5,928 nucleotides of DNA from Gammaproteobacteria bacterium (GCA_029859555.1 JAOUCV010000151.1:1-5928); one strand, 5' to 3'; shown: positions 1 to 5,928, counted from the stretch's first letter. Numbers and translations are program-made. Notes: generated from the letters alone by a model not told the origin.

Positions 1-705
1 CATAAACCGATAGATATCACGCCGCGTCAAACCGATACGCATGCTGGAAAAATACAGACCGCCGATATCCTTGACGATCCAGCGTTCCGGTGTACGTCTG
101 CGCAGCTGTACCCGGTGCAGGTCGATTAGTGACAGACGCAGGGATTCCGATGGTACCGCCAGCAAGTCAACGGACACATCCAGCAGGAAATGACAGATAT
201 AATAGTCACGGTGATTGATCCCATGGGTATGCATTATCCCGGATACCCGTGCAATCCGCCTGATCAGCTCACGCTTGAGCCGGATGCCGGCTTTGGTAAC
301 CGGTGGATACTGCGCCCAGGCACCGCAAAAATCTTCCAGGCTTTCCGTCTGTTCCAGTGCCTCGGTAATGACAAAGGACTGTTTTCTTGCCGGGTTGCTG
401 CCACGCTCCCCGTAGCCAACCAGCGTCATGGTTTCCACGCCCAGTTGCTCGAGCCGCTGAATGGCCAGCCATTCATTACGTGCACCAAGCACCGGCAACC
501 GCAGCTGCAGTAAATTTTTGAAAATCTCCTTCCAGCCAACACCATAATGCGCCTTGAGAAAATAACGTTTCCCGCCCAGTTCAAAACGCAGGGTACGGCG
601 ATTAGCCACATCACGGTAGAGTTTACCGTCAAGTTGCATGATGGTATCAAAGGGATCAGCAGCAGCCGGCAAGCAGGCAGCAAAGGCCGGAGCAAGTTCA
701 ATCAT
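1..705 (-). CDS. waaP: Lipopolysaccharide core heptose(I) kinase WaaP (RfaP), 3' end cut by window edge
   Basis: Reading leftward from ATG 705, the frame stays open to position 1 and gives 235 residues; the family is about 265 long, so roughly 30 C-terminal residues lie outside. WaaP is a cytoplasmic ATP-dependent kinase, folded like protein kinases, that phosphorylates heptose I of the LPS inner core. Visible motifs are an ATP-site lysine in YFLKAHYGVGWKEIF (Lys51), a helix-C type Glu78 in GARNEWLAIQ, the catalytic loop GINHRDYYICHFLL with Asp167 as the expected base, and IDLHR with Asp195 in the metal-binding place. The C-terminal block RTPERWIVKDIGGLYFSS is also typical. The start is fixed by a 4-bp ATGA overlap with the waaC stop and a purine-rich GGTGAG just upstream. 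From memory, the catalytic loop usually reads HRDCYICH or similar; Tyr168 here is a mild variation. The family is clear; the exact phosphate position is inferred from homologues. Confidence 0.95.
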   Translation of the reverse strand, partial: MIELAPAFAACLPAAADPFDTIMQLDGKLYRDVANRRTLRFELGGKRYFLKAHYGVGWKEIFKNLLQLRLPVLGARNEWLAIQRLEQLGVETMTLVGYGERGSNPARKQSFVITEALEQTESLEDFCGAWAQYPPVTKAGIRLKRELIRRIARVSGIMHTHGINHRDYYICHFLLDVSVDLLAVPSESLRLSLIDLHRVQLRRRTPERWIVKDIGGLYFSSMRIGLTRRDIYRFM

Positions 706-1745
706 GACGTCTCACCCGCAACAGCGACCCCTGCCATATTGGCAACCAGTGTCTGCCAGACCCGTGCAGGTGGCAAGCTGCCATAGCACGCCGGAAACAC
801 CTCAGCTGATCCCTGATAATTACATTTACGCGCCTGACAGGGCGCACAGGGGAAGTCCGCCTGCAGATGCAACTGTGCATCCCCCACCGTACCGATCAAG
901 CCGGGATCGGTAGCGCCATACAGGGTTACGCAGGGAGTTCCCAGTGCTGCAGCAAGGTGCACCAGACCGGTATCCACACCGACAACACCACTGGCAGCTG
1001 CAATCAATTCCGCAAGTTCACTCAAGCTCATACGCGACAATACCTCAACCCCCCGATGTGCGGCAGCAATTTTTTCGGCGCGCTGTTGCTCGCTTGCATT
1101 GCCCCAGGGGATCTTTACCTGCAGACCATTGGCGGCTGCCATAGTCGCCAGTTCCACCCAGTATTCATCCGGCCAGTGCTTGGTCGGCCAGGTCGTGCCA
1201 TGCAGGAAGACCAGGACGGGCTGCCTTTGTGCCGCTGCAAACCGGTCCCGTATACCATAGTTGGGGGGGGTATCGGGCACTGCATATTCCAGTGCTGCCG
1301 CGAACAGTTGCCTGACACGTGCCACGGCATGTTGCGCACGCGGCACCGGGAAAGTCCGGCTGTAGGCGCTTGCCGCTAGCGGCTCACGGGCACTGGCACT
1401 GTCAAGCCCGTAGCGCGGCCCCCGCGCAAAGCGTGAAATAATTGCACTCTTGATCAGCCCCTGCGCATCAATGATTCGGTCATAGCTGTGTTTGTGCAAC
1501 TGTTTTACTGCGGCCTGTGGTTCACCAAGTCGCAGCGCATGCAAAAAACCGTGTTTCCAGCGGCGCAGGGCAACCGGTATCACCGTATCAACCGCGGCAT
1601 GCCAGGCGGGCACCTCAATAAAGGTCTCTTCCACCACCCAGTCAAAGCTGATATCCGGAAGCAGGCATGCGGCATCGGTCACAGCCGGCAGGGTATGCAG
1701 CACATCGCCCAGGGAAGACGTTTTAATAATCAGCACGTTCATCAT
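702..1745 (-). CDS. waaC: ADP-heptose:LPS heptosyltransferase I WaaC (RfaC)
   Basis: This GT-B, family 9 glycosyltransferase transfers L-glycero-D-manno-heptose from ADP-heptose to the first Kdo of Kdo2-lipid A, on the cytoplasmic side of the inner membrane. The 347-residue product starts with VLIIKTSSLGDVLHTLPA, the WaaC signature; Asp14 (Asp13 from the second Met) is the expected catalytic base. The C-terminal nucleotide-sugar domain shows LHGTTWPTKHWP (Lys189) and GVDTGLVHLAAALGTP followed by LYGATDPGLIG, the ADP-heptose binding segment. A cysteine group (Cys300, 303, 308, 320) closes the domain. It is somewhat longer than E. coli WaaC (about 319). Two Met codons are adjacent at 1745 and 1742; GGAAGAAG at 1753-1760 lies 7 and 10 nt from them, so either could serve. 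ATG 1745 overlaps the waaF stop by 4 bp, and the waaC stop overlaps the waaP start in the same way. Codons 159-161 contain a run of eight C on the coding strand. Confidence 0.97.
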   Translation of the reverse strand: MMNVLIIKTSSLGDVLHTLPAVTDAACLLPDISFDWVVEETFIEVPAWHAAVDTVIPVALRRWKHGFLHALRLGEPQAAVKQLHKHSYDRIIDAQGLIKSAIISRFARGPRYGLDSASAREPLAASAYSRTFPVPRAQHAVARVRQLFAAALEYAVPDTPPNYGIRDRFAAAQRQPVLVFLHGTTWPTKHWPDEYWVELATMAAANGLQVKIPWGNASEQQRAEKIAAAHRGVEVLSRMSLSELAELIAAASGVVGVDTGLVHLAAALGTPCVTLYGATDPGLIGTVGDAQLHLQADFPCAPCQARKCNYQGSAEVFPACYGSLPPARVWQTLVANMAGVAVAGETS

Positions 1746-2755
1746 TTCATCACTTCTTCCATGGCCGTGATTACACGTTCAGGCAACAGATCATTCAGGC
1801 AGTTGAGGTGACCCAGCGGGCATTCACGTTTGAAACAGGGGCTACAGTCCAGCCCCAGCCGCTCAATCTGCGCCGCCCCTGAAAGTGGTGGTGTAAAACA
1901 GGGGTCAGATGAGCCGTAAATCGCTACCATGGGGCGCTGCAGGGCCGCCGCCACATGCATCAGTCCCGAATCATTGGTGACGACGAAGGTTGCAATTGCC
2001 AGCAGGTCAATGGCATCTTCCAGGCGTGTCTGACCGGCAAGAATTTCACACGCACTGCCCGCCAGCGTATTAATCCTGTTACACACAGGTACATCGTTCA
2101 CCGAGCCAAACAGCCACACCTGCCAGCCCTTCTCCAGCCAGCTCCTGGCAACCTCGGCATAATAGGCCTCCGGCCATTTCTTTGCCGGACCGAACTCGGC
2201 CCCCGGACACAGGGCCAATATCGGCAACTGGCCGGTCTCGAGCCCCAGGCGCTGCACAGCGGCACGACCATTCTCTTTACTGGTCTCCAGGGCAGGTTCG
2301 GGGACGGGGTCTTTGAGTACCGCACCATCGGGTAAACCCAGCGCGACAAACCGCTGCACTGTCTGCGTCAAGCGCTGCCGGTCGAGCTTGCGACCGTCTG
2401 TCAACAGCCATTGCCGCAGCTCACCTGTATAACCGGTGCGCCGGGGAATACGCGCCCAGTAAGGTATCAGAGCAGACTTGAAGGAGTTGGGTAGCAGTAT
2501 CGCCTGTTCGTAACCGGCTGTGCGCAGGCTGACACCCAGGTGGCGGCGGGTCATTAGTTGCAGCTGTCCATGCCCCAGCGGCATCTCGATGGCATTCCGG
2601 ACTTCCGGCATGCGTTCCAGCAGTGCCCGTGTCCAGCCGGGCGCCAGCACATCAATTGCACGCCCGGCATTCTGTGCCTTGAGCACTTTGAACAGACTCT
2701 GGGCCATCACCATATCACCGACCCAGGATGGAGCAACGATCAATACAGCGCCCAT
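1742..2755 (-). CDS. waaF: ADP-heptose:LPS heptosyltransferase II WaaF (RfaF)
   Basis: This family 9 GT-B glycosyltransferase adds the second heptose to heptose I of the LPS inner core. The 337-residue product opens with VLIVAPSWVGDMVMAQSLF, the hallmark WaaF N-terminus, with Asp14 as the expected base. Its C-terminal domain has CPGAEFGPAKKWP (183-195), NDSGLMHVAAALQRP (261-275) and YGSSDPCFTPP (280-290), which form the ADP-heptose site. Near the end is CSPCFKREC..C (Cys304, 307, 312, 319). The frame extends three codons further to a TTG at 2764, but that codon directly abuts the ribosome binding sequence; ATG 2755 has GAGAGG 9 nt upstream and matches the family N-terminus, so it is the start. 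The family is usually about 340-350 residues. The stop overlaps the waaC start by 4 bp. An 86-bp gap separates it from waaG upstream. Confidence 0.97.
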   Translation of the reverse strand: MGAVLIVAPSWVGDMVMAQSLFKVLKAQNAGRAIDVLAPGWTRALLERMPEVRNAIEMPLGHGQLQLMTRRHLGVSLRTAGYEQAILLPNSFKSALIPYWARIPRRTGYTGELRQWLLTDGRKLDRQRLTQTVQRFVALGLPDGAVLKDPVPEPALETSKENGRAAVQRLGLETGQLPILALCPGAEFGPAKKWPEAYYAEVARSWLEKGWQVWLFGSVNDVPVCNRINTLAGSACEILAGQTRLEDAIDLLAIATFVVTNDSGLMHVAAALQRPMVAIYGSSDPCFTPPLSGAAQIERLGLDCSPCFKRECPLGHLNCLNDLLPERVITAMEEVMK

Positions 2756-2764
2756 CGATTCCAA

Positions 2765-2770
2765 CCTCTC
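2765..2770 (-). promoter_or_regulatory. Ribosome binding site of waaF that decides its start
   Basis: On the coding strand the sequence is GAGAGG, ending 9 nt before ATG 2755. An upstream in-frame TTG at 2764 would begin immediately after this motif and could not use it, so the ATG is preferred. Confidence 0.75.
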
Positions 2771-2774
2771 TGTG

Positions 2775-2790
2775 ACAGGAATACAGGAAT
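2775..2790. repeat. Perfect 8-bp tandem duplication (ACAGGAAT twice)
   Basis: The plus strand reads ACAGGAAT at 2775-2782 and again at 2783-2790. It lies in the waaG-waaF spacer just upstream of the waaF ribosome binding site, so on the coding strand ATTCCTGT occurs twice. It may be a slippage duplication; no known operator is recognised. Confidence 0.8.
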
Positions 2791-2841
2791 TGTGCCTTGG
2801 ATCAGTTCAGGTATCCACAACGTCTGCCAGAATAATTACGG

Positions 2842-3972
2842 TCACGGTTGCTTTTTCAACACACGCTGATGAATGTATGCAGCTGCCCGCTCATGCAGAC
2901 TGTATAAATCTTCGGCATGGCCATAGGCAATACCATTGCCAGACCAGGTATCCCAGTTTCCTGAACGCAGCATCTCCTGCAAGGTAGCATTCAGAGTGGC
3001 TTGCCGGAACGGCGCTGGCACCACCAGGCCGGCTTGCGCCTGCTCTATGTGAAAGGCGTAACCACAGGTCGCCGTGGCCAATACCGGCAGACCAGCCACG
3101 ATGGCTTCCACAATAATCGTACCGGTATTTTCATGGCGGGCAGGATGCAGCAGAAAGTCCGCGCCCTGCAGGAACCGCGGAATGTCATCCCGGCCCTGAA
3201 ACAGGGTGACAATATCCGCTATGCCGAGGCGCTGTATCAGACGCTTGACAGGCCCCGGCCTGTCCTGGCCGACCACAAAAACCCGTACCCGTGCACGCAA
3301 CTCCTCTGGCAATGCCGCAACCGCAATCAGCCCCCGGTCGAACCCCTTCATGTCGAACCCGGATCCCACTGACAACAACAGTATATTGTCATCGCCCAGC
3401 CCAAACTCGCGCCGGAACCCGGCACGTATTTCGGCCTTGTTGGCAGACGCCATCCGGTCTTTGGAGATACCGGGCGGCAACATCCTGATGCGCGCATCGC
3501 TGATGCCATAATACTTTTTGAAATACGGTAGCTGGAGGCTGGATATCATCAGCACCAGTGTCTGTGATGCGGCACCGAAGACGGCCTCCTCCTGGCGCAT
3601 GAAGAAGCGGTAGCGGGCCAGGAACCTGACATAGTATGGCTTGTTCTCGACATGCTCCTGCCGGAAACAGGGATCGGCCGCGTAGTAAATATCCAGCCCC
3701 GAGATCCTGTTAAAACCGACCACGGCCGCGACCGGATGTCGCGCCAGCGCCTGCTGCAACAGCCTGATAAAATCACGGTAACGGACGAAATTCCGCAGCC
3801 CGCGCGCCGGCAGCAGGTGGACATTGAAACCCTCCGGGACCTCACCCTGCCACGACAGGGTGTAGACATGAATCTCGTAACCGAGCAGCTGGCAGGCAGC
3901 CGCCATGCGCACCATGTCGCGCTGCAGGCCGCCATAGGGAAAATACTTAAAGAGTACGAATGCGAGTTTCAT
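2842..3972 (-). CDS. waaG: Lipopolysaccharide core glycosyltransferase WaaG (RfaG), GT4 family
   Basis: WaaG is a peripheral inner-membrane GT-B enzyme of family GT4 that transfers the first outer-core sugar (glucose from UDP-glucose in E. coli) to heptose II. The 376-residue product is almost the same length as E. coli WaaG (about 374). It opens with FVLFKYFPYGGLQRDM, where the glycine pair and Asp19 are family landmarks, then VVGFNRISGLDIYYAADPCF (85-104), LPPGISKDR (165-173), VGSGFDMKGFDR with Lys209, VVGQDRPG, and the EX7E motif with Glu281 and Glu289 in HPARHENTGTIIVEAIVAGLP. An upstream in-frame TTG at 4020 would add 16 residues, but they do not match the family and are encoded partly by the left arm of the REPIN, so ATG 3972 is chosen. 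No good Shine-Dalgarno precedes this ATG; the leader has a run of seven T instead. The sugar donor in this organism is not shown by sequence. Confidence 0.95.
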   Translation of the reverse strand: MKLAFVLFKYFPYGGLQRDMVRMAAACQLLGYEIHVYTLSWQGEVPEGFNVHLLPARGLRNFVRYRDFIRLLQQALARHPVAAVVGFNRISGLDIYYAADPCFRQEHVENKPYYVRFLARYRFFMRQEEAVFGAASQTLVLMISSLQLPYFKKYYGISDARIRMLPPGISKDRMASANKAEIRAGFRREFGLGDDNILLLSVGSGFDMKGFDRGLIAVAALPEELRARVRVFVVGQDRPGPVKRLIQRLGIADIVTLFQGRDDIPRFLQGADFLLHPARHENTGTIIVEAIVAGLPVLATATCGYAFHIEQAQAGLVVPAPFRQATLNATLQEMLRSGNWDTWSGNGIAYGHAEDLYSLHERAAAYIHQRVLKKQP

Positions 3973-4007
3973 GGGTGTGAAAAAAACGTAGCCGATGACA
4001 GCAGGCC

Positions 4008-4076
4008 AGATCGCGGACAAGGTCCGCTCCTACGACAATTAGATACTCCTGTAGGAGCGGACCTTGTCCGCGATCT
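4008..4076. repeat. REPIN: two REP sequences in inverted orientation, perfect 26-bp arms
   Basis: The arms at 4008-4033 and 4051-4076 are exact reverse complements (26 of 26) around a 17-nt spacer. Each arm, read from its inner end, starts with GTAGGAGCGG and contains its own small palindrome GCGGAC-CTT-GTCCGC, followed by CGAT. A GTAG head with an imbedded short hairpin is the established form of REP sequences mobilised by RAYT (REP-associated tyrosine) transposases, and the GTAGGAGCGG...CCGCGAT type is common in Pseudomonas and other Gammaproteobacteria. No RAYT gene is in the window. It sits between ilvE and waaG, where such a strong stem could stabilise the ilvE transcript 3' end or lower readthrough. 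No T-run follows the stem directly, so it is not a standard intrinsic terminator. Confidence 0.93.
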
Positions 4077-4106
4077 AAGCTGCAAAAAATACTCCCGGTG
4101 AAGCAA

Positions 4107-5027
4107 CTACACCAACGTCAGCCAGTCGCTATACTTGTCGACCCGTCCATGTACCACGTCGAAATACAGGGTCTGCAGGCGTTCCGTCACCGGGCCGCGC
4201 GTACCATCGCCAACCTGCCGGTCATCCACTTCCCGAATCGGCGTCACTTCTGCTGCGGTGCCGGTAAAGAAGGCCTCATCGGCAAGGTAGACCTCGTCGC
4301 GGGAAATACGTTTTTCACGTACCGTCAGCCCCTGGTCTGCAGCCAGCTGCATCAGCGTGTCGCGGGTAATGCCTTCCAGCGCCGAGCTGGTATCCGGGGT
4401 ATACAACACGCCATCACGCACGATGAAAATATTTTCACCGCTGCCTTCGGCAACAAAGCCGTGATCGTCCAGCAACATGGCCTCGTCATAGCCGGACGTC
4501 AGCGCCTCGTTTAACGCCAGCATCGAGTTGATGTAGTTGCCGGTAGCCTTGGCCTTGCACATGGTGATGTTGACATGATGCCGCGTATAGGAAGAGGTCT
4601 TGATACGGATACCCTTCTCCATGTTTTCAGCGCCCAGGTAAGCACCCCACTCCCAGGCAGCCACCGTACCATGCACCTTGAGATTATCGGCGCGCAACCC
4701 CATACCCTCCGAGCCATAAAAAAACATCGGGCGTATATAGGCGGTCTCCAGCTTGTTCTCGCGCACGGCGGTTATTTGCGCCGCATTGATCGTGTCCTGG
4801 TCCCAGGGGACCGGCATCATCATGATATGCGCCGAACCAAACAGGCGCTGCGTATGCTCCTGCAGGCGAAAAATAGCCGTACCCCTGTCGGTCTTGTAGG
4901 CGCGCACACCCTCGAAGACGCCCATACCGTAATGCAGGGTATGGGTCAGCACATGGACCTTGGCCTCTCGCCAGGGTACCAGTTCGCCATCCATCCAGAT
5001 GACGCCGTCACGATCAGACATAGACAT
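4107..5027 (-). CDS. ilvE: Branched-chain amino acid aminotransferase IlvE (PLP fold type IV)
   Basis: IlvE is a cytoplasmic pyridoxal-phosphate enzyme that carries out the last step of isoleucine, leucine and valine synthesis and the first step of their breakdown, exchanging the amino group with 2-oxoglutarate/glutamate. The 306-residue length is typical (E. coli 309). Landmarks in order are VIWMDGELVPWREAKVHVL (9-27), HYGMGVFEGVRAY (32-44) which shapes the substrate pocket, the PLP Schiff-base lysine Lys160 in CKAKATGNYINS, and EGSGENIF with Glu194 contacting the PLP pyridine nitrogen, then ALEGITRDT and FFTGTAAEVTPI near the C-terminus, the phosphate-binding and active-site loops. ATG 5027 is preferred over the Met two codons later because GGAG (5036-5039) is 8 nt upstream. 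It follows glnE after 149 bp. D-amino acid transaminase and ADC lyase share the fold, but the N-terminal block and length point to IlvE. Confidence 0.96.
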   Translation of the reverse strand: MSMSDRDGVIWMDGELVPWREAKVHVLTHTLHYGMGVFEGVRAYKTDRGTAIFRLQEHTQRLFGSAHIMMMPVPWDQDTINAAQITAVRENKLETAYIRPMFFYGSEGMGLRADNLKVHGTVAAWEWGAYLGAENMEKGIRIKTSSYTRHHVNITMCKAKATGNYINSMLALNEALTSGYDEAMLLDDHGFVAEGSGENIFIVRDGVLYTPDTSSALEGITRDTLMQLAADQGLTVREKRISRDEVYLADEAFFTGTAAEVTPIREVDDRQVGDGTRGPVTERLQTLYFDVVHGRVDKYSDWLTLV

Positions 5028-5035
5028 ACTTCAAT

Positions 5036-5039
5036 CTCC
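5036..5039 (-). promoter_or_regulatory. Ribosome binding site of ilvE
   Basis: The coding strand reads GGAG, with 8 nt to ATG 5027. This supports the first of the two nearby Met codons as the start. Confidence 0.7.
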
Positions 5040-5060
5040 AGCAATCTTTAGACAAATAAT

Positions 5061-5149
5061 TTGCCACACAAACACGCGGGATAACACGGAAGAAAAAATA
5101 CATTATCAGGAATATTTCCGTGTGCTGCCGCGTGCTTCTTTCGTGGCAA
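5061..5149. repeat. Three nested perfect inverted repeats in the glnE-ilvE spacer (possible structured RNA or decayed element)
   Basis: Three pairs of arms are arranged concentrically: TTGCCAC 5061-5067 with GTGGCAA 5143-5149, CACGCGG 5073-5079 with CCGCGTG 5128-5134, and ACACGGAA 5084-5091 with TTCCGTGT 5116-5123. Together they give 22 perfect pairs interrupted by small internal loops, with a 24-nt AT-rich apical region that itself holds GGAATATTTCC. Weak pairing continues outward (CTT 5046-5048 and ACAA 5052-5055 with TTGT 5152-5155 and AAG 5157-5159). In the ilvE transcript this would form a long hairpin ending about 30 nt before the start codon. No T-run follows, so it is not a standard terminator. 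I recognise no known riboswitch or leader family; a decayed miniature element is an alternative. Confidence 0.6.
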
Positions 5150-5176
5150 GGTTGTTAAGTAATCACCCTTCACCTC

Positions 5177-5928
5177 TTAGCCCATAAACCTGTCCCAGAT
5201 CCCGGCCACCGTCGCACGATGCTGCGCCAGTTCTTCGTGATCGGTCAGGCCCGGCAGCTCCTGTAACGCCAGGTGGTTAATACGGTGCCGGATTGCACAA
5301 TAGGCATCAGCCAGGGCTTTGGCATCGTCACCGGACATCAGTCCGGCTTGCAAAAATGTAGCCAGCAAGCCAAGGTTATCTGTATGCCTGAGTATTTCGG
5401 GGTGCTCATCAGACCAGAGCAATGTGCCACATTGAACCATAAATTCCACATCAACGATACCGCCACGGCAGTGCTTCAGGTCAAGCTGCCGGTCATTCGT
5501 CTTGTCCAGCTCGGTGCGCATGCGCTGGCGCATTTCCATGACTTCCTTGCGCAATTTCCCCGCATCACGCGGGCGTGCCACCACGCCGGAGCGAATCCGT
5601 TCGAACTGCCGCACGATTTCACCGCCACCGGTAACGACGCGCGCACGTACCAGTGCCTGGTTCTCCCAGGTCCATGCGCTGCGACGCTGATACTCTGCAA
5701 AGGCATCCAGGCTGCTTACCAGTAACCCGGATGCACCATTGGGCCGCAGCCGCATATCCACTTCATACAGGATACCGGCCGAGGTATAGGTATTCAGGAT
5801 ATGAATAATCCGCTGGCTGAGGCGGGTGAAGAATTCACCGTTATCGATAACCTGCGGGCCGGCCGTATGCTGCTCATTACCACTGCTGTCATGCAGAAAA
5901 ACAATATCCAGATCGGAGCCATAGCCAA
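5177..5928 (-). CDS. glnE: Bifunctional glutamine synthetase adenylyltransferase/deadenylase GlnE, C-terminal part only
   Basis: The frame is open from the right window edge to TAA 5177-5179 and encodes the last 249 residues of a protein that is normally about 950 long. GlnE adenylylates glutamine synthetase (C-terminal domain) and removes the AMP (N-terminal domain) under control of PII proteins and glutamine. What is visible is the C-terminal adenylyltransferase domain: GYGSDLDIVFLHD at its start, with the two metal-binding Asp of the nucleotidyltransferase DxD (Asp5 and Asp7 of the visible part), YEVDMRLRPNGASGLLVSSLDAF, YQRRSAWTWENQALVRARVV, KHCRGGIVDVEFMVQ, and the helical tail HRINHLALQELPG up to DRFMG. 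These are nearly invariant GlnE blocks. The start and the deadenylase domain lie outside the window. It is followed by ilvE on the same strand, a neighbourhood known in Pseudomonas. Confidence 0.97.
   Translation of the reverse strand, partial: GYGSDLDIVFLHDSSGNEQHTAGPQVIDNGEFFTRLSQRIIHILNTYTSAGILYEVDMRLRPNGASGLLVSSLDAFAEYQRRSAWTWENQALVRARVVTGGGEIVRQFERIRSGVVARPRDAGKLRKEVMEMRQRMRTELDKTNDRQLDLKHCRGGIVDVEFMVQCGTLLWSDEHPEILRHTDNLGLLATFLQAGLMSGDDAKALADAYCAIRHRINHLALQELPGLTDHEELAQHRATVAGIWDRFMG

Noticed and set aside
867..1379. Plus-strand open frame of 170 codons
   Set aside because: It lies entirely antisense to waaC, whose protein has family motifs throughout; its own translation shows no recognisable domain. 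The same applies to the other plus-strand frames in the window, such as 2520-2987 and 4575-5051.
2762..2764. TTG as the waaF start
   Set aside because: It abuts the GAGAGG ribosome binding sequence and adds three residues not shared with the family N-terminus; ATG 2755 has correct spacing.
4008..4076. REPIN as an intrinsic terminator or CRISPR-like repeat
   Set aside because: There is no T-run directly after the stem; the next T-run is about 20 nt further. There is one inverted pair only, with no regularly spaced direct repeats.
4084..4111. Intrinsic terminator after ilvE (GGTG...CACC hairpin followed by six T)
   Set aside because: The stem is only 4 bp plus 2 bp across a mismatch, and the T-run begins 7 nt after the stem, so it does not meet the usual form. 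It also overlaps the last ilvE codons.
5102..5107. GATAAT on the coding strand as a -10 box for an ilvE promoter
   Set aside because: No acceptable -35 hexamer lies 16-18 nt upstream (the place reads about CGGCAG), and the AT-rich apex of the hairpin explains the match. A TTTGTG/TAAAGA pair nearer ilvE is also too weak to call.
5048..5173. Minus-strand frame of 41 codons (GTG 5173 to TAA) in the glnE-ilvE spacer, considered as a leader peptide for attenuation of ilvE
   Set aside because: It starts 3 nt after the glnE stop with no ribosome binding site, and its translation is not enriched in Ile, Leu or Val; no run of regulatory codons and no downstream terminator with T-run are seen.

Overview
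The window is a compact piece of gammaproteobacterial chromosome with every gene on the minus strand, so the transcript order runs from the right edge to the left: glnE (3' part only), ilvE, waaG, waaF, waaC, waaP (5' part only). The proteins are full-length matches to well-known families, with catalytic motifs intact. The glnE-ilvE-waa neighbourhood is known from Pseudomonas and other non-enteric Gammaproteobacteria. The internal order differs from the Pseudomonas aeruginosa order as I recall it (ilvE-waaF-waaC-waaG-waaP), because here waaG comes before waaF. Together with the REP sequence type, this suggests a Gammaproteobacterium outside the enterics and probably outside Pseudomonas; a Chromatiales-like lineage is a guess only.

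Region by region: 5177-5928 holds the C-terminal adenylyltransferase part of glnE. 5028-5176 is a spacer that contains three nested perfect inverted repeats. 4107-5027 is ilvE, a branched-chain aminotransferase. 3973-4106 is a spacer filled largely by a perfect 26-bp inverted pair of REP sequences (a REPIN). 2842-3972 is waaG. 2756-2841 is a short spacer with an 8-bp tandem duplication next to the waaF ribosome binding site. 702-2755 is waaF then waaC, and 1-705 is the first 235 codons of waaP. The waaF/waaC and waaC/waaP junctions are both 4-bp ATGA overlaps, which implies translational coupling.

The four waa products would build the inner core of lipopolysaccharide at the cytoplasmic face of the inner membrane. 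WaaC adds heptose I to Kdo2-lipid A, WaaF adds heptose II, WaaG adds the first outer-core hexose to heptose II, and WaaP phosphorylates heptose I. glnE (control of glutamine synthetase) and ilvE (Ile/Leu/Val transamination) are nitrogen-metabolism neighbours whose link to the waa genes is positional.

I see no novel defence system, phage, integron, CRISPR array or RNA gene. Two gene starts differ from the longest possible reading frame: waaF begins at ATG 2755 and waaG at ATG 3972. The most unusual structure lies in the two intergenic spacers that flank ilvE.
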